Assembly (NCBI GenBank): GCA_007258455.2
Contig: VDFB02193867.1
Span: 528,317,296 to 528,381,295 of the forward strand
Direction of reading: 5' to 3'
Source: Sequoia sempervirens
Lineage: Eukaryota; Streptophyta; Pinopsida; Cupressales; Cupressaceae
DNA length: 64,000 nt
Shown here: piece after piece, positions 35,440-47,749 of the stretch
Position numbering within the stretch: position 1 is the first letter of the stretch
Layout: the number at the start of each line of letters is the position of its first letter
Notes under the pieces: generated by a model
What the model was told of the DNA's origin: nothing
The model's database searches: none
Seen by the model: the letters and a program-made list of their open reading frames with translations, nothing else
Position numbers and translations under genes: made by a program

Positions 35440-36660
35440 ACCAATTCCAATATCCTTACATTTTCCTAACACCATCTTTCCTAGTGCTACTCATTTACCT
35501 TTGAATAGTGCGAAGGAGTACGATCTTGTTGAGCAACTTAAGAATACTCTTGCAAAGATATCCCTATGGAATCTAATTCAAAATTCACCTAATTATCATA
35601 CTATGCTTCAAACCATCTTGCAACAAGTTGTGGTTTCTTCTAGTTCAAATTCAAATGATGTGGCAACTCTAATTCAAGTAATGAATGCTATTAACATAAA
35701 CATTACTTTTCATCAACATGAGTTTCCCTCCTTGGAAATAAGAAAGAAAAAGGATGCCTTCATGATAATAGCCACATATGATGGGTGGGGAATAAAAAGA
35801 ACCCTTATTGACAATGGCTCCAACCTTAATGTGTGTAGTGTGACCATTTTGGATAGACTTGGAATGGATAAATCAAGAATTGAACCTAATTCCTTATCAT
35901 TTCAAGGATTTGAGAATGTAGGAAAGTAACTACTTATTGTGAATAATTTGCATATAATAGTTGGAATAGCTACCTTACAAACTCCTATTCATGTTATGCC
36001 TCATGATCTTTCATACAATCTTCTTTTAGGAAGACCTTGGATTCATGAGATGCATGTGGTTCCTTCAACTCTTCATCATATCATGACTTGTATGTCTATA
36101 AAAATAAATTATACCAAGTTGAAATAGAACCCAATCCTGAAAGTTTATTACAAGCTAAGAAAGGAACGAAAAGTCCTATGAACACATTAATTCCAACATT
36201 GAACATAGAACCTATGAGAGAAGAGGAACCAGATATGGAAAGAGTATCAAATTCATTGGAAGATGATTGGGGTTCCTTAGAGTTCACACCTTCATTTATG
36301 GTAGAATACACAATCAAAAAAAAAAAAACTAAAAAAGAAAAACAATCAATGGTAATGTTAGTGCAAAATTTGGAAGAAAACTCACAAGCATCTATCTCAT
36401 CTACTCTAGAAGAAGACAGAAGCTATAAAAAAAACTTTGATGAGATAGGCTATCAACAACCACCAAACCTGAAAGAAATGGAGAAACTTTACAAAAAAAG
36501 GTTATAAGCTTATGAAACAACTTGGTTATTGTGGAAAAGGATGTGGAAGGAAAGAACAAGGTATCCATTTTCCTATATAACCTAACACACAAGAAACAAA
36601 AAGTGGTTTGGGGTATTGTCCCTCTAAGATAACTCAAGTAGATAAAAGACCCTTGTTAAA
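35440..36660 (+). pseudogene. Element D, protease with G-patch
   Basis: Pre-protease region K-E-Y-D-L-V-E-Q-L-K at 35513-35542, shared with element F. Retropepsin motif L-I-D-N-G-S-N-L-N with the Asp codon at 35810-35812, then I-H-V-M-P-H and L-L-G-R-P-W-I-H-E-M near 35985-36050. A TAA at 35927-35929 (expected CAA) and a small shift near 36090 break the frame. A long acidic linker follows, then a G-patch (G-Y-K-L-M-K-Q-L-G-Y-C-G-K-G-C-G-R-K-E-Q-G-I-H) at about 36503-36575. The domain order protease, G-patch, RT is the same in E. Confidence 0.82.
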
Positions 36661-36949
36661 CATCAACACCATCATGTGTAACCCTAAAACAACCCCCACA
36701 TTAAAGCATCCTCAATTGATTGATACAACTTGCAAAGAATCATTGGAGTGCTTTGAAGATAATGAAGCTTGATAATCCATTTACTCCTAAAATGAAATAG
36801 GTTACATGTGCTATAATTAGTGCTAAGGAAGAAGAGGGAGAAAAGGAAAGTAATGAGATTTATAAATATAATGGAGAATACAATTCTGAATTCCTGAAAC
36901 AAACTACACTTCCTTTAGGAGATAAAATCAACATATTGACATATATCAC

Positions 36950-38220
36950 TAATGAAGAAAAGGTGATTAAGATAGCGAAGTGACTCGATGAAGATGAACA
37001 AGAAGACCATGCAACTTTACTTCATGAATTTCCCAAACTTTTTGCTTGGAATTATTTAGATATGTCAAGAATTGATGCTAAGATAGCAACACACAACATA
37101 TTCCTTGTCAAAAATGCTAAACCAGTTAGACAAAAGATACGAAAGATGAATCCTAAGATAGCCTTAATTTTTTAGGATTGAGATTGAGAAAAGTCTCACA
37201 ACTAGTTTCATATGACCTATAGATTATTCTCCTTGGATCTTGAACAATGTTGTAGTTGCAAAACCTTCTAATCATATTAGGATGTGTACAGACTTTCGTG
37301 ATTTAAATAAAGCATCTTTAAAAGATGATTTTCCCCTTCCTAATATTGACATGATAGTGGACTCGACTGCAGGACATGCTTTTTTCCATTCATGGATGGA
37401 TTCTTTGGATATAATCAAATATTTATTAACCCTCAAAATCAATACAAGACAACATTTACTACAGCTCGGGAAACATTTTGTTGGGTATTCATGGCTTTTG
37501 GATTGAAGAACACAGACACAACATATCAATGAGTTGTGACATTGATATTTCATGATTAAGTACATAACAATTTTGAAGATTATGTTGATGATATTTTATC
37601 CAAATGTTTAAATTGAAAAGACAATGTGAATATCCTTCAATAAATCTTTGAGTGAATGCAAAAATATAAGATTGAATCCAAAAAAGTGTGTCTTTGGCAT
37701 AGATAGTGGAATTTTTTTATGTTTTATAGTATCTCATAGAGGTATAGAGGTGGACATGAGGAAAATTGATGCTATAGTTAACATGCTACCTCATAGAAAC
37801 ATTTCTCAATTGTGCACTTTACAAGGAAGAATTTAGGCTATTCATCATTTTGTAGCATGCCTAGTGGATCAAACACTACCCTTCACACATATTCTTAGGA
37901 AAGAGGTTCAATTTAATCTGAATAAGGATTGTAAATAGGCTTTTGAGAGTTTGAAAGATTACCTTGGTACCTCACATGTTTTACAACCCGCTATGTAGGA
38001 CAAACCATTCATCCTTTATACATCAACATCAGCCCATGCTCTCATAGCATTATTGGCTCAATAACACAAAAGTGGTAAATAACATCCTATTTATTACATT
38101 AGCCAAACTTTGATTGATTATGCAACATGATACACAACAATAGAAAAGAAATGGTTGGCTCTTGTATTTTCTATGAGTAAATTGAGACATTACTTAAAAC
38201 GAATGCTGAAATACATGTGA
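36950..38220 (+). pseudogene. Element D, reverse transcriptase and first RNase H
   Basis: RT begins with an S-P-W-I-L-N-N-V-V-V-A-K-like block near 37225-37262 and R-M-C-T-D-F-R-D-L-N-K-A-S near 37280-37318. The active-site motif Y-V-D-D is intact at 37581-37592. N-P-K-K-C-V-F-G follows near 37674. The first RNase H (F-I-L-Y-T-S-T-S-A-H-A-L near 38010, L-R-H-Y-L near 38183) is the usual retroviral-type domain. Frameshifts near 37395 and 37500 and several stops make it inactive. Lineage features agree with plant Ty3/gypsy of the Tat type. Confidence 0.85.
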
Positions 38221-38239
38221 TGACATAATTTGATCCTCT

Positions 38240-38780
38240 AAAACATTTGTTCGCTAAGATAGACTTATCGAGACATTTAGCTAAATGGGTTAAGTTGTTA
38301 ACTGAGTCTGACCTAAATTTTATCTCACAAAAAGCAATTAAAGGACAATTGTTGACCAACCAATTAGCTGACACACCTTCTCCTTTAAGATTAACATATA
38401 ATGATTCATTCCTTGATGATAATGTGTTGGCAATTGAAATGGATACATGGGAGTTATACTTTGACAACTCTAAGTGTAGAATTGGCTCCAACACAGGGGT
38501 TATAATAGTCCCACCTAAAGGAAAGTCTATTCCTTTGTCCTATTGCTTAAACTTCCTATGCACAAATAACATGGTAGAGTATGAAGCATTAATTGCTAGA
38601 TTACATGCCACCTTAACTCTGGGAGCTAGAGAAATTAAGATATTCAGTGATTCACAATTAGTCATTAAGCAAATAAATGGATTGTATCAAGAAAAACATG
38701 ACATATTATCAAAATATAAGGATCTCACAATTACTTTTGTAGATAATTTAAATTCATACACCATCGATAACATCTCATGA
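38240..38780 (+). pseudogene. Element D, second (archaeal-type) RNase H
   Basis: A second RNase H follows the first. W-E-L-Y-F-D-N-S-K (Asp), a conserved T-N-N-M-V-E-Y-E-A-L (Glu) and F-S-D-S-Q-L-V (Asp) are the acidic catalytic positions, near 38448-38670. An additional RNase H of this kind, downstream of the retroviral one, is the hallmark of the plant Tat lineage. This stretch is open for 177 codons from 38247. A homologous copy lies in E (44003-43443), where the first Asp has become Asn. Confidence 0.85.
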
Positions 38781-38799
38781 AAAAGATAATCAACATGCA

Positions 38800-40185
38800 A
38801 ATGTAATGTCAAGTGTGGCTTCCTTAATATCTCCTCAAGATCCTTCAAAAGATTTCACATTCATCATACATACAATTATGAGACCATCAATATAATCTAA
38901 GGTTGAAGAAATGTTATTAACCACAATGGAAAGCTCTAATGAATGTTACACACAAATATTTAATTATTTAAAAGAGGGTACCTTTCTTGTGCTAACAACT
39001 AAGAATATTCGAGCTTGCCTTCATAAAATTGCATCTAGATATATAATCATCATTGATGTGTTATATAGAAGGTCCTTCGATGATCTTTTACATAGATGCC
39101 TTAAACAATCTAAAATCCCCATAGAACTTGTGGAAGCTCATGCAGGTGCTTGTGGGGGAAATTTTGGAGGAATATCATTAGTTCAAAAGTTAATCTACAT
39201 AGGATACTATTGGAGGAATATGGAACAATATTGCTTTGAATATATTAAGAAATGTCACAAATTTCAAGAGCATAGAAACTTGATTCATTCTCCTTCTTTC
39301 GAGTTGCACACCCAAGTTCTTGGCTTTTCTCGATGTGGGGTCTGGATCTTATTGGAAAAATATCACCACCTTCCTCTATTGGACATGCATTCATAATTAC
39401 CACTACAAATTATTTCATGAAATCAGTGGAAGCAATTCCCCTTCATTCTATAATTGCCGATATGTTGTTTCATATTGGAACACATTATTGCTCACTTTGG
39501 ACTTCCTTCCACTTTAGTTTCAGACAATGGGACACAATTTTAGAATAATGATGTGGAAAAATTCCTAGGGACATTCAAAATTCAACATTTTTTTTCAACA
39601 CCCTACTACTTGCAATCTAATGGTCAAGTTGAATCAACTAATAAGACTCTTGAGCAAATATTAAGGAAAATAGTAAGCAAACATAATAAGGATTGACACA
39701 CACAATTGACATATGCAATATGGTCTTATCATACTAGTATTCAAATAGTAACTAGAAACACCCCTTATAACCTTGTCTATGGTACTGATGTAGTAATGCC
39801 CTTGGAGTTAGAAATTCCTTCATTAAGAATCACTCTTCAAGGACTTATTGATGACAATACTTATAAAGAACAATGTTTGCATCAGCTTGAAATTCTTGAC
39901 GAACAACACACTAATGCTCTTGAGCATCTCCAATCTTATTATAGAAGAATGCAATGTAGTTACAATGATAATGTCATTCCTCGAGCATTTACTAAAGGTG
40001 ATTTAGTGTTATTTGAGAATCAACATAATTTCAATATTGCCCCAATTGAAAAAGGAAAATTCAGCCCTAATTGGTTAGGACCTTACATAGTTGATGAAAG
40101 TTATGGGTCTAGAGCATACACATTAACAAAAATGGATGGTACGCCTCTAAAAGAATCTATTAATGTTGTGCATTTGTGTTGGTAG
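38800..40185 (+). pseudogene. Element D, integrase
   Basis: N-terminal zinc-binding region near 39100-39280 (V-E-A-H-A-G, then Y-W-R-N-M and K-K-C-H-K-F-Q). Catalytic core near 39330-39640 is in two frames: L-D-L-I-G-K-I-S-P-P, then D-N-G-T-Q-F near 39523, and N-G-Q-V-E-S-T-N-K near 39622. The C-terminal part 39706-40185 is open for 159 codons and ends with G-P-Y-I-V-D-E-S-Y-G-S-R-A-Y and V-V-H-L-C-W before a stop. A fragment of it (around 39858-39930) reappears twice near the palindrome centre at 41294-41425. Confidence 0.85.
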
Positions 40186-40659
40186 TATGTCTAATCCTCT
40201 TGAATAGTGTTAATGATAAAGTAGTGGTGTTAGAGTTAGTAGATGATATTCTATGTTCTATTGCATTGCTTCATTCTTGACAAACAATCATTTGTGTGTC
40301 TTGAATAATAAAGTAATTATTTAAATTAATTTTAGGTAGTTACTTTAGCTTTCATACTATTCAAGTTAATCTTGTATGTTATGTTGGATTAGATCCTTAG
40401 ATGCATTTAATATTCTTTAATTAGACTATAGGTGCATTTAATTTAGTATAACATATTTAATTATAATATTGCATATAAAAGAAAACTAAGATAGTTTTAA
40501 TTAGATCACGTAAAGCATGTTAGATCATGGAGACATTTATTAAATATTCTTACAATTTTTTAAAATAGTCGTGATATGATAGTATGTGTTCATGAACTAA
40601 TAAGAGAATCTAGTTCATACTGCAGGCCTCCTATTTGTCTAACAACTATAGCCTTCCAT

Positions 40660-41345
40660 ATGATGACCTCTATGTGCTCACTTTATGTGGTTTCTATCTT
40701 CCTAAAGTCTTGAAATCTCTACATGAAGTCTCTCGATCTTTGCTAGATCTTCATATGACTGAAGCTCCTCATACACAAACTGTAGTGTTGGTAGATCACC
40801 CTTAGCTTGATCAGCATGCCTAGTAGCACCCTCATATGTTGCTCTCAATCTAACATATAAGGCTCAAATAGCTCTGGGTGCTACTCCATCATAGGTGGGG
40901 AGATGTAGACTATGTTGATAGCCTTATCTAGGACTGAAGGAGGTATTATCTCTATGGCCACCTGATGATAGAGATAATGTAACTCTCTCTTGAACCCTAC
41001 AAGATAGAAACCATACAAATAATCAATACACATCATGATATATATATATATATATAAATCAAAACATGAGCATAAGCATAATCATAAATAATATTTCATT
41101 ACCTAGATCTCCATCTAACTGTGTACAAACAACCTCATCCTACATAGAAGGAATATAAGATGTGCTAGCCTCTCTGTGTTCATAAGTGTTGGTGCATGCT
41201 GCGACTGCTAATCGTGATATAGTAACACGGGTGGGAGTTGAATCTCTCCAGTCAGGGGAAACTAGACCCTCATCACCTGTATCACTTCCATCACTTATAA
41301 AGAACAACACTTGCATCAACTTGAAATGCTTCACAAACAATGAAT
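40660..41345 (-). pseudogene. Captured gene fragment, left arm, with intron
   Basis: On the minus strand the coding-like sequence has residues W-R-D-S-T-P-T-R-V-T and T-N-T-Y-E-H-R-E-A-S near 41245-41160. A GT...AG intron fits 41102-40997 (T-rich 3' end, TA microsatellite inside). A downstream exon holds H-P-E-L-F-E-P-Y and then a helical region with Q-F-V-Y-E-E-L-Q-S-Y-E-D-L-A-K-I-E. The source gene is not recognised. An intron inside an LTR-element context suggests that genomic DNA, not mRNA, was captured. Confidence 0.5.
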
Positions 41346-41369
41346 TAATGCTCTTGAGCATCTCCAAGT

Positions 41370-41880
41370 TAATGTGTTGTTCATCAAGCATTTCAAATCG
41401 ATGCAAACATTATTCTTTATAAGTGATGGTAGTTATATAATGGATGAGGATCCAGTTTCCCATGAGTGGAGAGATTTATCTCCCACCCATGTTACTAGAT
41501 CACAATCAGTAGCCACAACACACACCAACACTTATGAGCACAAAGAAGCATCCAAAGCTATTAGAGCCTTATGTTAGATTGAGAGCAACATAAAAGGGTG
41601 CTACTAGGCATGTAGATCAAGATGAGGGTGATATATCAACACTATAGGCTACATATGAGGAGCTTCATTCATCTCGAGATCCAACAAAGATCAAGTGACC
41701 GCATAGAGCGAGAGTTCCTAGAGGCCTTCAGATGGGAGGCTACGACTGTTGGATGAGCAGGAGGCCTACAACATGCATTGGATTCTATTATTAGTTCAAG
41801 ATCACATACTACTGTCTCATGACAGATTGTCTCTTGATGTGTGTGCTCATTAGGTCTCAAGGGATCTGGTAGCCACAAGC
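41370..41880 (+). pseudogene. Captured gene fragment, right arm
   Basis: Inverted copy of the left-arm fragment: S-H-E-W-R-D-L-S-P-T-H-V-T and T-N-T-Y-E-H-K-E-A-S at about 41458-41555, then directly the downstream exon region, because intron and part of the exon are missing here. Decayed by stops. Function unknown. Confidence 0.5.
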
Positions 41881-42489
41881 CACACTAGCATTGTATACTA
41901 AGTATATATATATTATCATTTATGTTTGACTGTTTATGCTTATGTCTTTAAGTTAGATGGAAATGTGATTTATCAAATAATCTATACAAGACTAGTTAAT
42001 AAATGTCTCCATGATCTAACATGCTTTATGTGATCTAATTAAATCTATCCTAGTTTTCTTTTAGATGCAACATTATGATTAAATATCTTATTCTAAATTA
42101 AATGCACCTATGGTTTAATTAAAGAACATTAAATGCATATAAGGATCTAATCTAACATAACATACAAGATTAACTTGAATAGTATGAAAGCTAAAGTAAC
42201 TACCTACAATTAATTTAAATAATTACTTTAGTATTCAAGACACATAAATGATTGTTTGTGAAGAATGAAGCAATGCGAGAGAACATAAAATAGCATCTAC
42301 TAACTCTAACACCATTGTTTTATCATTCACACTATTCAAGAGGATTAGATGTAGTACCAGTGTAAATGCACAACATTAATAGGTTCTTTAAGAGGTGTAC
42401 CATTTATTTTTGTTAATATGTATGCTCTAGACCTATAACTTTCATCAATTATGTAAGTGTTGATGGGCCAAACTGACTCACTAATAGGT

Positions 42490-43140
42490 AGGGAGATGGA
42501 ATCACCTCGCCTCTCTTGGAAGAAGTGGAATGATGATTAAACTACTCACTTCCCAAGGTTCTTGATGTTGGGTGTCAACTTATTGTTTCACTTAGTGGTC
42601 AACGCGGCTATAATATCCAAAGGGGCATGTTGGTATTATGAACAAACTGTGAACTTCCAATGGAACAAAGAACATATTTTCCAAAATAAATATAAGAAGA
42701 GTTAGAGTTTAGGAAAGAAACAGTAAATAATATTAGTTAGCATTTAGACATATAATTAAATGATGAGCTTTAGTTAAAACAAAACTAGTGAATAACCTAA
42801 TCCATGACAACACATGCAATCAAATATATTCAAGTGCTGATATTAAACCTTAATCTTCCCATAGATAGTAGCTATTTTGAGAATCCTTTGCAACACCAAC
42901 TCGCATTCCTCAATCCATTTTACATTTTCTTTTATTTTTTCCATCATCTTCGAACAATGCTAGTATTCCTTCCTTTGTGACATCAGTCAATCCTTTTTCG
43001 TCTCCTTGAAGTTCCTCATGGTAGCCTCTGTGATTTTTCATAATCTCCTTAGCAGTATTAATAGCCTCATTATCAGGAGGATCCTTCTTCTATATTTCCT
43101 AAAATTTCTCTTAGATTCTATCATTAACTCTGCTAAGAGA
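42490..43140 (-). other. Foreign or unreadable segment in integrase of element E
   Basis: Between the integrase C-terminal remnant of E (42480-42360) and its N-terminal part (43440-43140) the sequence does not resemble the matching part of D. It could be a replacement or an inserted piece. A Glu/Lys-rich frame near 42850-43000 on the minus strand has no recognised family. Confidence 0.4.
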
Positions 43141-45290
43141 CCATTGAAGGATCTTCTATACAACACATCAACAAGGATTACGTATTTGGTTGCTAGTTTT
43201 CATAAACGATTTCAAGTGTTTGTAATTGTGGGCTCGAGAATGGTACCATCTTTTAAATAATGGTATATTGTGTCATACAATTCACACGAGTTGTCTTGAG
43301 TTATTGTTAAAATGTCTTTGAATCGGGTATCAATTGAAGGTTAAATGATGGGATGAATAAAAAAGGTGAAGTCTCTTAAAGGATTATGTGGGGATATAAC
43401 AGAGGCTTCACTCACCATTGCATTCACATGTTGATTGTATTTTCATGGGATGTTATCAATGGTGAATGATTCAAACTTCTCTAATAGTCTCATTGTAAGA
43501 TCCTTATATCTTGATAACTTGTCATGTTTAGTTTGATATGTCCCAGTGATTTGTTTGATTACTAATTGTGAATCACCAAATATCTTGATATCTTTGGCAC
43601 CCATGGTTAAAGCAGTGCACAATCCCACAATTAATGCCTCATACTCAACCGTGTTATTTGTACATAGGAAATTTAATCGATAGGACAAGGGAATAGGATT
43701 TTCGTCAAGCAAAATTAATACCACTCTAGCACTAGAACCGTTTCTACACTTAGATCCATTAAAATACAATTCCCATGTTTTAACATGTATGGTCAAGACA
43801 CTATCATCAGGAAAGGAGTCATGATTAGGTAAAGTGAGAGAAGAAGGAGCATTAGCTAAGTGATCAGTTAAGACTTGTCCTTTGATTGCCTTTTGTGAAA
43901 CAAACTTAAGGTCAAACTTAGTTAATAACATCACCCACTTAGTTAAGCATCCAAATATGTTGGTTTTATTAAAAAGATGCTTAAAGAGATCAAATTTTGT
44001 CATGACTTGTATTTCAACATTTAGGAAATAATGTCACAACTTACTAGTAGCAAATACAAGAGCCAAACATTATTTTTCAATTGGTGAATATAGAGTTTCA
44101 TAATCAATTAAAGTTTGACTAATGTAATAAATAGGATTTCTTTTCTATTATTGTGTTGTTGATCCAACAATGTTGCAAGAGCATTGGTTGATGCGGCTAT
44201 GTAAAGGATAAAAGGTTTATTGGGAATTGCGGGTTGAAAAATAGAGGGAGTTGCAAGGTATTCCTTTAAACTCTTGAAAGCATGTTTACAATCCCCATTC
44301 CAATCAAAGGGCGCATCCTTTTTGAGGAGATGCATGAAGGGTAATGTGTGATCAACTAAAGATGCAACAAAATGATACGTAGCTTGAATTTGGCCATGTA
44401 AAATGCACAATTGAGAAATGTTCTCAGGAGGTGGAATATTAATAGTGGCATCAATTTTATTTGTGTCCACCTCAATGCCTCTATGAGATATGACAAACCC
44501 CAAAATTTTGCCACTATCTATGCCAAAGACACACTTTTTGGATTTAATCACATGTTATATTTACATGTTCATTCAAAGATTTTTTGAAGAAAATTTACAT
44601 TGTATTGTCTTGTTAAGGATTTAGCAAGGATGTCATCAACATAATCTTTGAAGATTTTACATATGTAATCATGAAAGATCAATGTCATTGCTCGTTGATA
44701 AGTTGCATCAACATTCTTTAAACCGAAAGGTATCACAACCCAACAAAACTTTCCCCAAATAGTTGTTAATGCAGTTTTGTATTGATCTTGAGGGTTAATA
44801 AGGATTTGATTATAACCAAAAAATCCATCCATGAATGACAACAAAGCATGTCCACCAGTTGAATCCACGATCATGTCAATATTAGGAAGTAGAAAGTCAT
44901 CTTTTAAAGAATCTTTATTCAAGTCATGAAAATTTGTACATATCCTAATACGATTATCGGATTTAGCAATTGTGACAATGTTTGAGATCCAAGGAGAATA
45001 ATCAATAGGGGGAATGAAGTCTGTATCAAGGATTTTTTCAAGCTCTGCTTTAACATGCAAGGCTATGCTAGGGTGCATCTTTCATATCTTTTGGAAAATG
45101 GGTTTAGCATTTTCAACGAGAACGATGTTATGTGTCACAATTTTTGGGTCAATTCCTATCATATCAAAATATTTCCAAGAAATTTTTTTAGGAAAATCAT
45201 GAAGTAAAGTTGTAGTGTCCTCTTGTTCTTCATCGTCAAGGCACTTCCCAATCTTAATAATTTTTTCTTTATCATCAATGTCCATTGGCC
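43141..45290 (-). pseudogene. Element E, RT, two RNase H domains, start of integrase
   Basis: On the minus strand: RT 45078-44569 with R-I-C-T-N-F-H-D-L-N-K, F-M-D-G-F-F-G-Y-N-Q-I and an intact Y-V-D-D at 44643-44632. RT end and retroviral-type RNase H 44551-44108. Second, archaeal-type RNase H 44003-43443 with W-E-L-Y-F-N-G-S (first Asp lost), N-T-V-E-Y-E-A-L and F-G-D-S-Q-L-V. Then an integrase N-terminal remnant to 43141. Same order as D; protein similarity is high but the copies are clearly diverged. Single stops and shifts separate the pieces. Confidence 0.87.
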
Positions 45291-46409
45291 CATCAATTGT
45301 ATCTCCTAAGGGGAGTGCATTAGATTTAGGAACTTCAGGATTATATGGTTATTTAGTGATATTACTATCTTTTTGCTTGGTAATTATCATAGCACAAGTA
45401 ACCCATTTCATGGGAGTAGTAGAGGATGTGTTATCATAAACTTCTAACATTTGTTTTAGAGTTTCATCACTATCAACATACTCCCATTATGGTGATAAGT
45501 TCATATCAAGAAATTCAGGATGTTTGATTGTGAGTTTGTGTTTTGGTTGAGATGTAATAGTGTTGATATTCAAAGATGGTCATTGAGTAGATTTTTTAGT
45601 CTTAGAAAAAGAATAGCCCAATCCAATTTTTGTCTCTTGTGTATTAGGTTCTATAGGAACATGAATACCTTGTTCATTCTTTCCACACCCTTTTTTAGTA
45701 TATCCTAATTGTTTCACAAGTTCATAGCCTTTCCCATAAAGTCTTTCCATTTCTTTTGGATTATGAAGATGGTGATAATCTATCTCATCAAAGTTTGTTG
45801 TGTACATTGTAGTTTCTTCCAAAGTAGAGGAGATAGATGTTTGAGAATATTTTTCTGAATTATGAGTAGACATGATGGCTGGTTGTTCTTGTTTCTCATC
45901 CTTCTTTTGTGTGATTATGTATTCACCCATAAATGAGGGTGTGAATTCTAAGGATTCCCAATCATCACCAAATAATTTAGACATCGATTCTTCATCTTTT
46001 TGTTCAATTTCAATAGGGTCTATATTGGGTGTTGGAATTAATGTTTTTAGAGGACTTGTAGTTCATTTTTCAAGGTGCAAGCAACTTTCAGGCTCGAGGT
46101 CTATTTCAACTTGATAAATGTTGTTGTTATAGATATATTTCATTATACGATGAAGGGTCGAAGGCACTACATTCATCTCATGAATCCATGGTCTTCCTAA
46201 AAGAAGATTATATGAAATATTATAAGGCATGACATGAATGGGAGTTTACATCATAGCCACGCTAACGGTAATAAGCAAAGTAATTACACTGAGAGCTTGC
46301 TTTGTTGTATTGTCAAATCCTCGAATGGATGAGGAATCAGGTTTTATTTGTGACTTTTCAATACACAATATATCAAGGAGATTCACACCACACATATTAA
46401 GGGTAGAAC
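45291..46409 (-). pseudogene. Element E, protease with G-patch, cut by copia B
   Basis: On the minus strand, starting at 46409: the protease reads G-S-T-L-N-M-C-G directly after the catalytic D-N-G, which itself lies on the far side of the copia B insertion. I-H-V-M-P-Y and L-L-G-R-P-W-I-H-E-M follow near 46240-46175. An acidic linker and the G-patch (G-Y-E-L-V-K-Q-L-G-Y-T-K-K-G-C-G) come near 45735-45685. The 45984-45580 part is open for 134 codons. The rest of E (gag and 5' LTR) should lie beyond 64000. Confidence 0.85.
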
Positions 46410-47694
46410 TGTTGGATGTTGTGGTTGTGTTGTTGATATGTGGTTGTCATTGATGTCAACACTATTAGCATTGATGTATTGAAGGTTGTATATGTTGAGG
46501 ATATTGAGAAAATTGTTAAAGAAAGAGTTACAGGTTGAAAGTGGAACAGTGAAGGTCATGAAGGTGTCTTGCTCAATACATTGATGATCAATTGTTGTGG
46601 ACTAAAGGGTTTATTGTTGAGTGTATCTAGTTTATCCTTTGAAAGTTTTAGAGGTCCGCGTGAAGATTTAATCATGTTATGAATAGTTGTTAGTTGTGTT
46701 CTAACAATTTTTTTGTGGCTTTAATTAGTGTTCCTAATTGAAGTTGATATGATTCTAGTAATTATAGTTGCTTCGGATGCTTCTTTGATGATTTTTGATG
46801 CTTGTGGATGCTTCTAGATCATGCTTTATCTTTGCTGCATGTCTACATTGATTGGTGTGCTTGTGGTTAATGATTTTTCTCTTGTGTGCTCAATTTTTTA
46901 TGTTCTTGGCTGACATGGTGGTTGTAACATGTTGTGGATCCTTGGAGATTAAAATTTGAATGTTTGGTGCACTCGAGGATATTGTTTTAAGTCTTCATTA
47001 TATTATGGCTTACGGTGTTTGATTCACATTGAAAATTTATTTGTAAATTTGGGTCGACATTGTGTATATGATTTATATTTCATATTTTATTTTGATTGAT
47101 GAAGTTGTTGATGTAAATCCATGTTGCGGATATATAAGAACATTTTTTTGAGAGAAGTGAAGTGTGCATAGAAGGAAAGAAGTGCCAGAGGAAGAACAAG
47201 TGTGTGAATAATGATCTAATCATTCGATTGCAAAGCATAGTGTAAAGAAGTTTGAGTGAAGTGTGAAGAAGTGTTTCTATGCTTAACCAAAATTGTAATA
47301 AGGCTTTTGTAGAAGTTATTTTCTCAGTTCATACCTTGTGGGTCTAATCTAAATTATTGTAAGACAATGTGTCTTCTTTGGGTAGTGATCCCTCTTGTAT
47401 TTGTGTAGTGAGCTCTAGGTAGTGTTCCTGAAGGCATGTGCATTCCCATTATTTTTCATTATACTTTTAACAGGGTATAATATTGTGGACTGACATCCAT
47501 AGTGGTTTTTCCCCTAACAGGGTTTCCACAAAAAAAATCTTGGTGTTCTCTGTGTTTCTGATGTGTTGATTGTCTGTGGTTTATTGTTAATTCATCAGAT
47601 CTGAGATTAAGTAAAGTTAAGTTTGAAAAGTTTAAATATTCTATGACAATTGATTCACCCCCCCTCTTAGTTGTTTTTCCTTGTTTTTCCAACA
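46410..47694 (+). repeat. 5' LTR of copia element B
   Basis: 1285 bp, TGTTGGATG...CCAACA. By eye it differs from the 3' LTR at roughly one base in ten over the first 220 bp, so the insertion is old. Confidence 0.92.
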
Positions 47695-47696
47695 AT

Positions 47697-47708
47697 TGGT
47701 ATCAAAGT
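47697..47708 (+). other. Primer binding site of copia B
   Basis: TGGTATCAAAGT two bases after the LTR, the copia-type site for initiator methionine tRNA (typical TGGTATCAGAGC). Confidence 0.85.
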
Positions 47709-47749
47709 AGGTTCTTCTGAAGAATTTTAAAAGCTTGAGGTGATCAGAG

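Larger units (their letters stand above)
40030..42480. repeat. Tail-to-tail palindrome between gypsy elements D and E
   Basis: The left arm (about 40030-41353) and right arm (about 41354-42480) are inverted copies. The part 40195-40545 versus 42000-42360 is the clearest, with only scattered differences by eye. Both arms run from the integrase C-terminus and 3' non-coding region of the element into fragments of an unidentified gene and then a 70-bp integrase fragment at the centre. The right arm lacks a segment equivalent to roughly 40880-41150. Confidence 0.85.
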
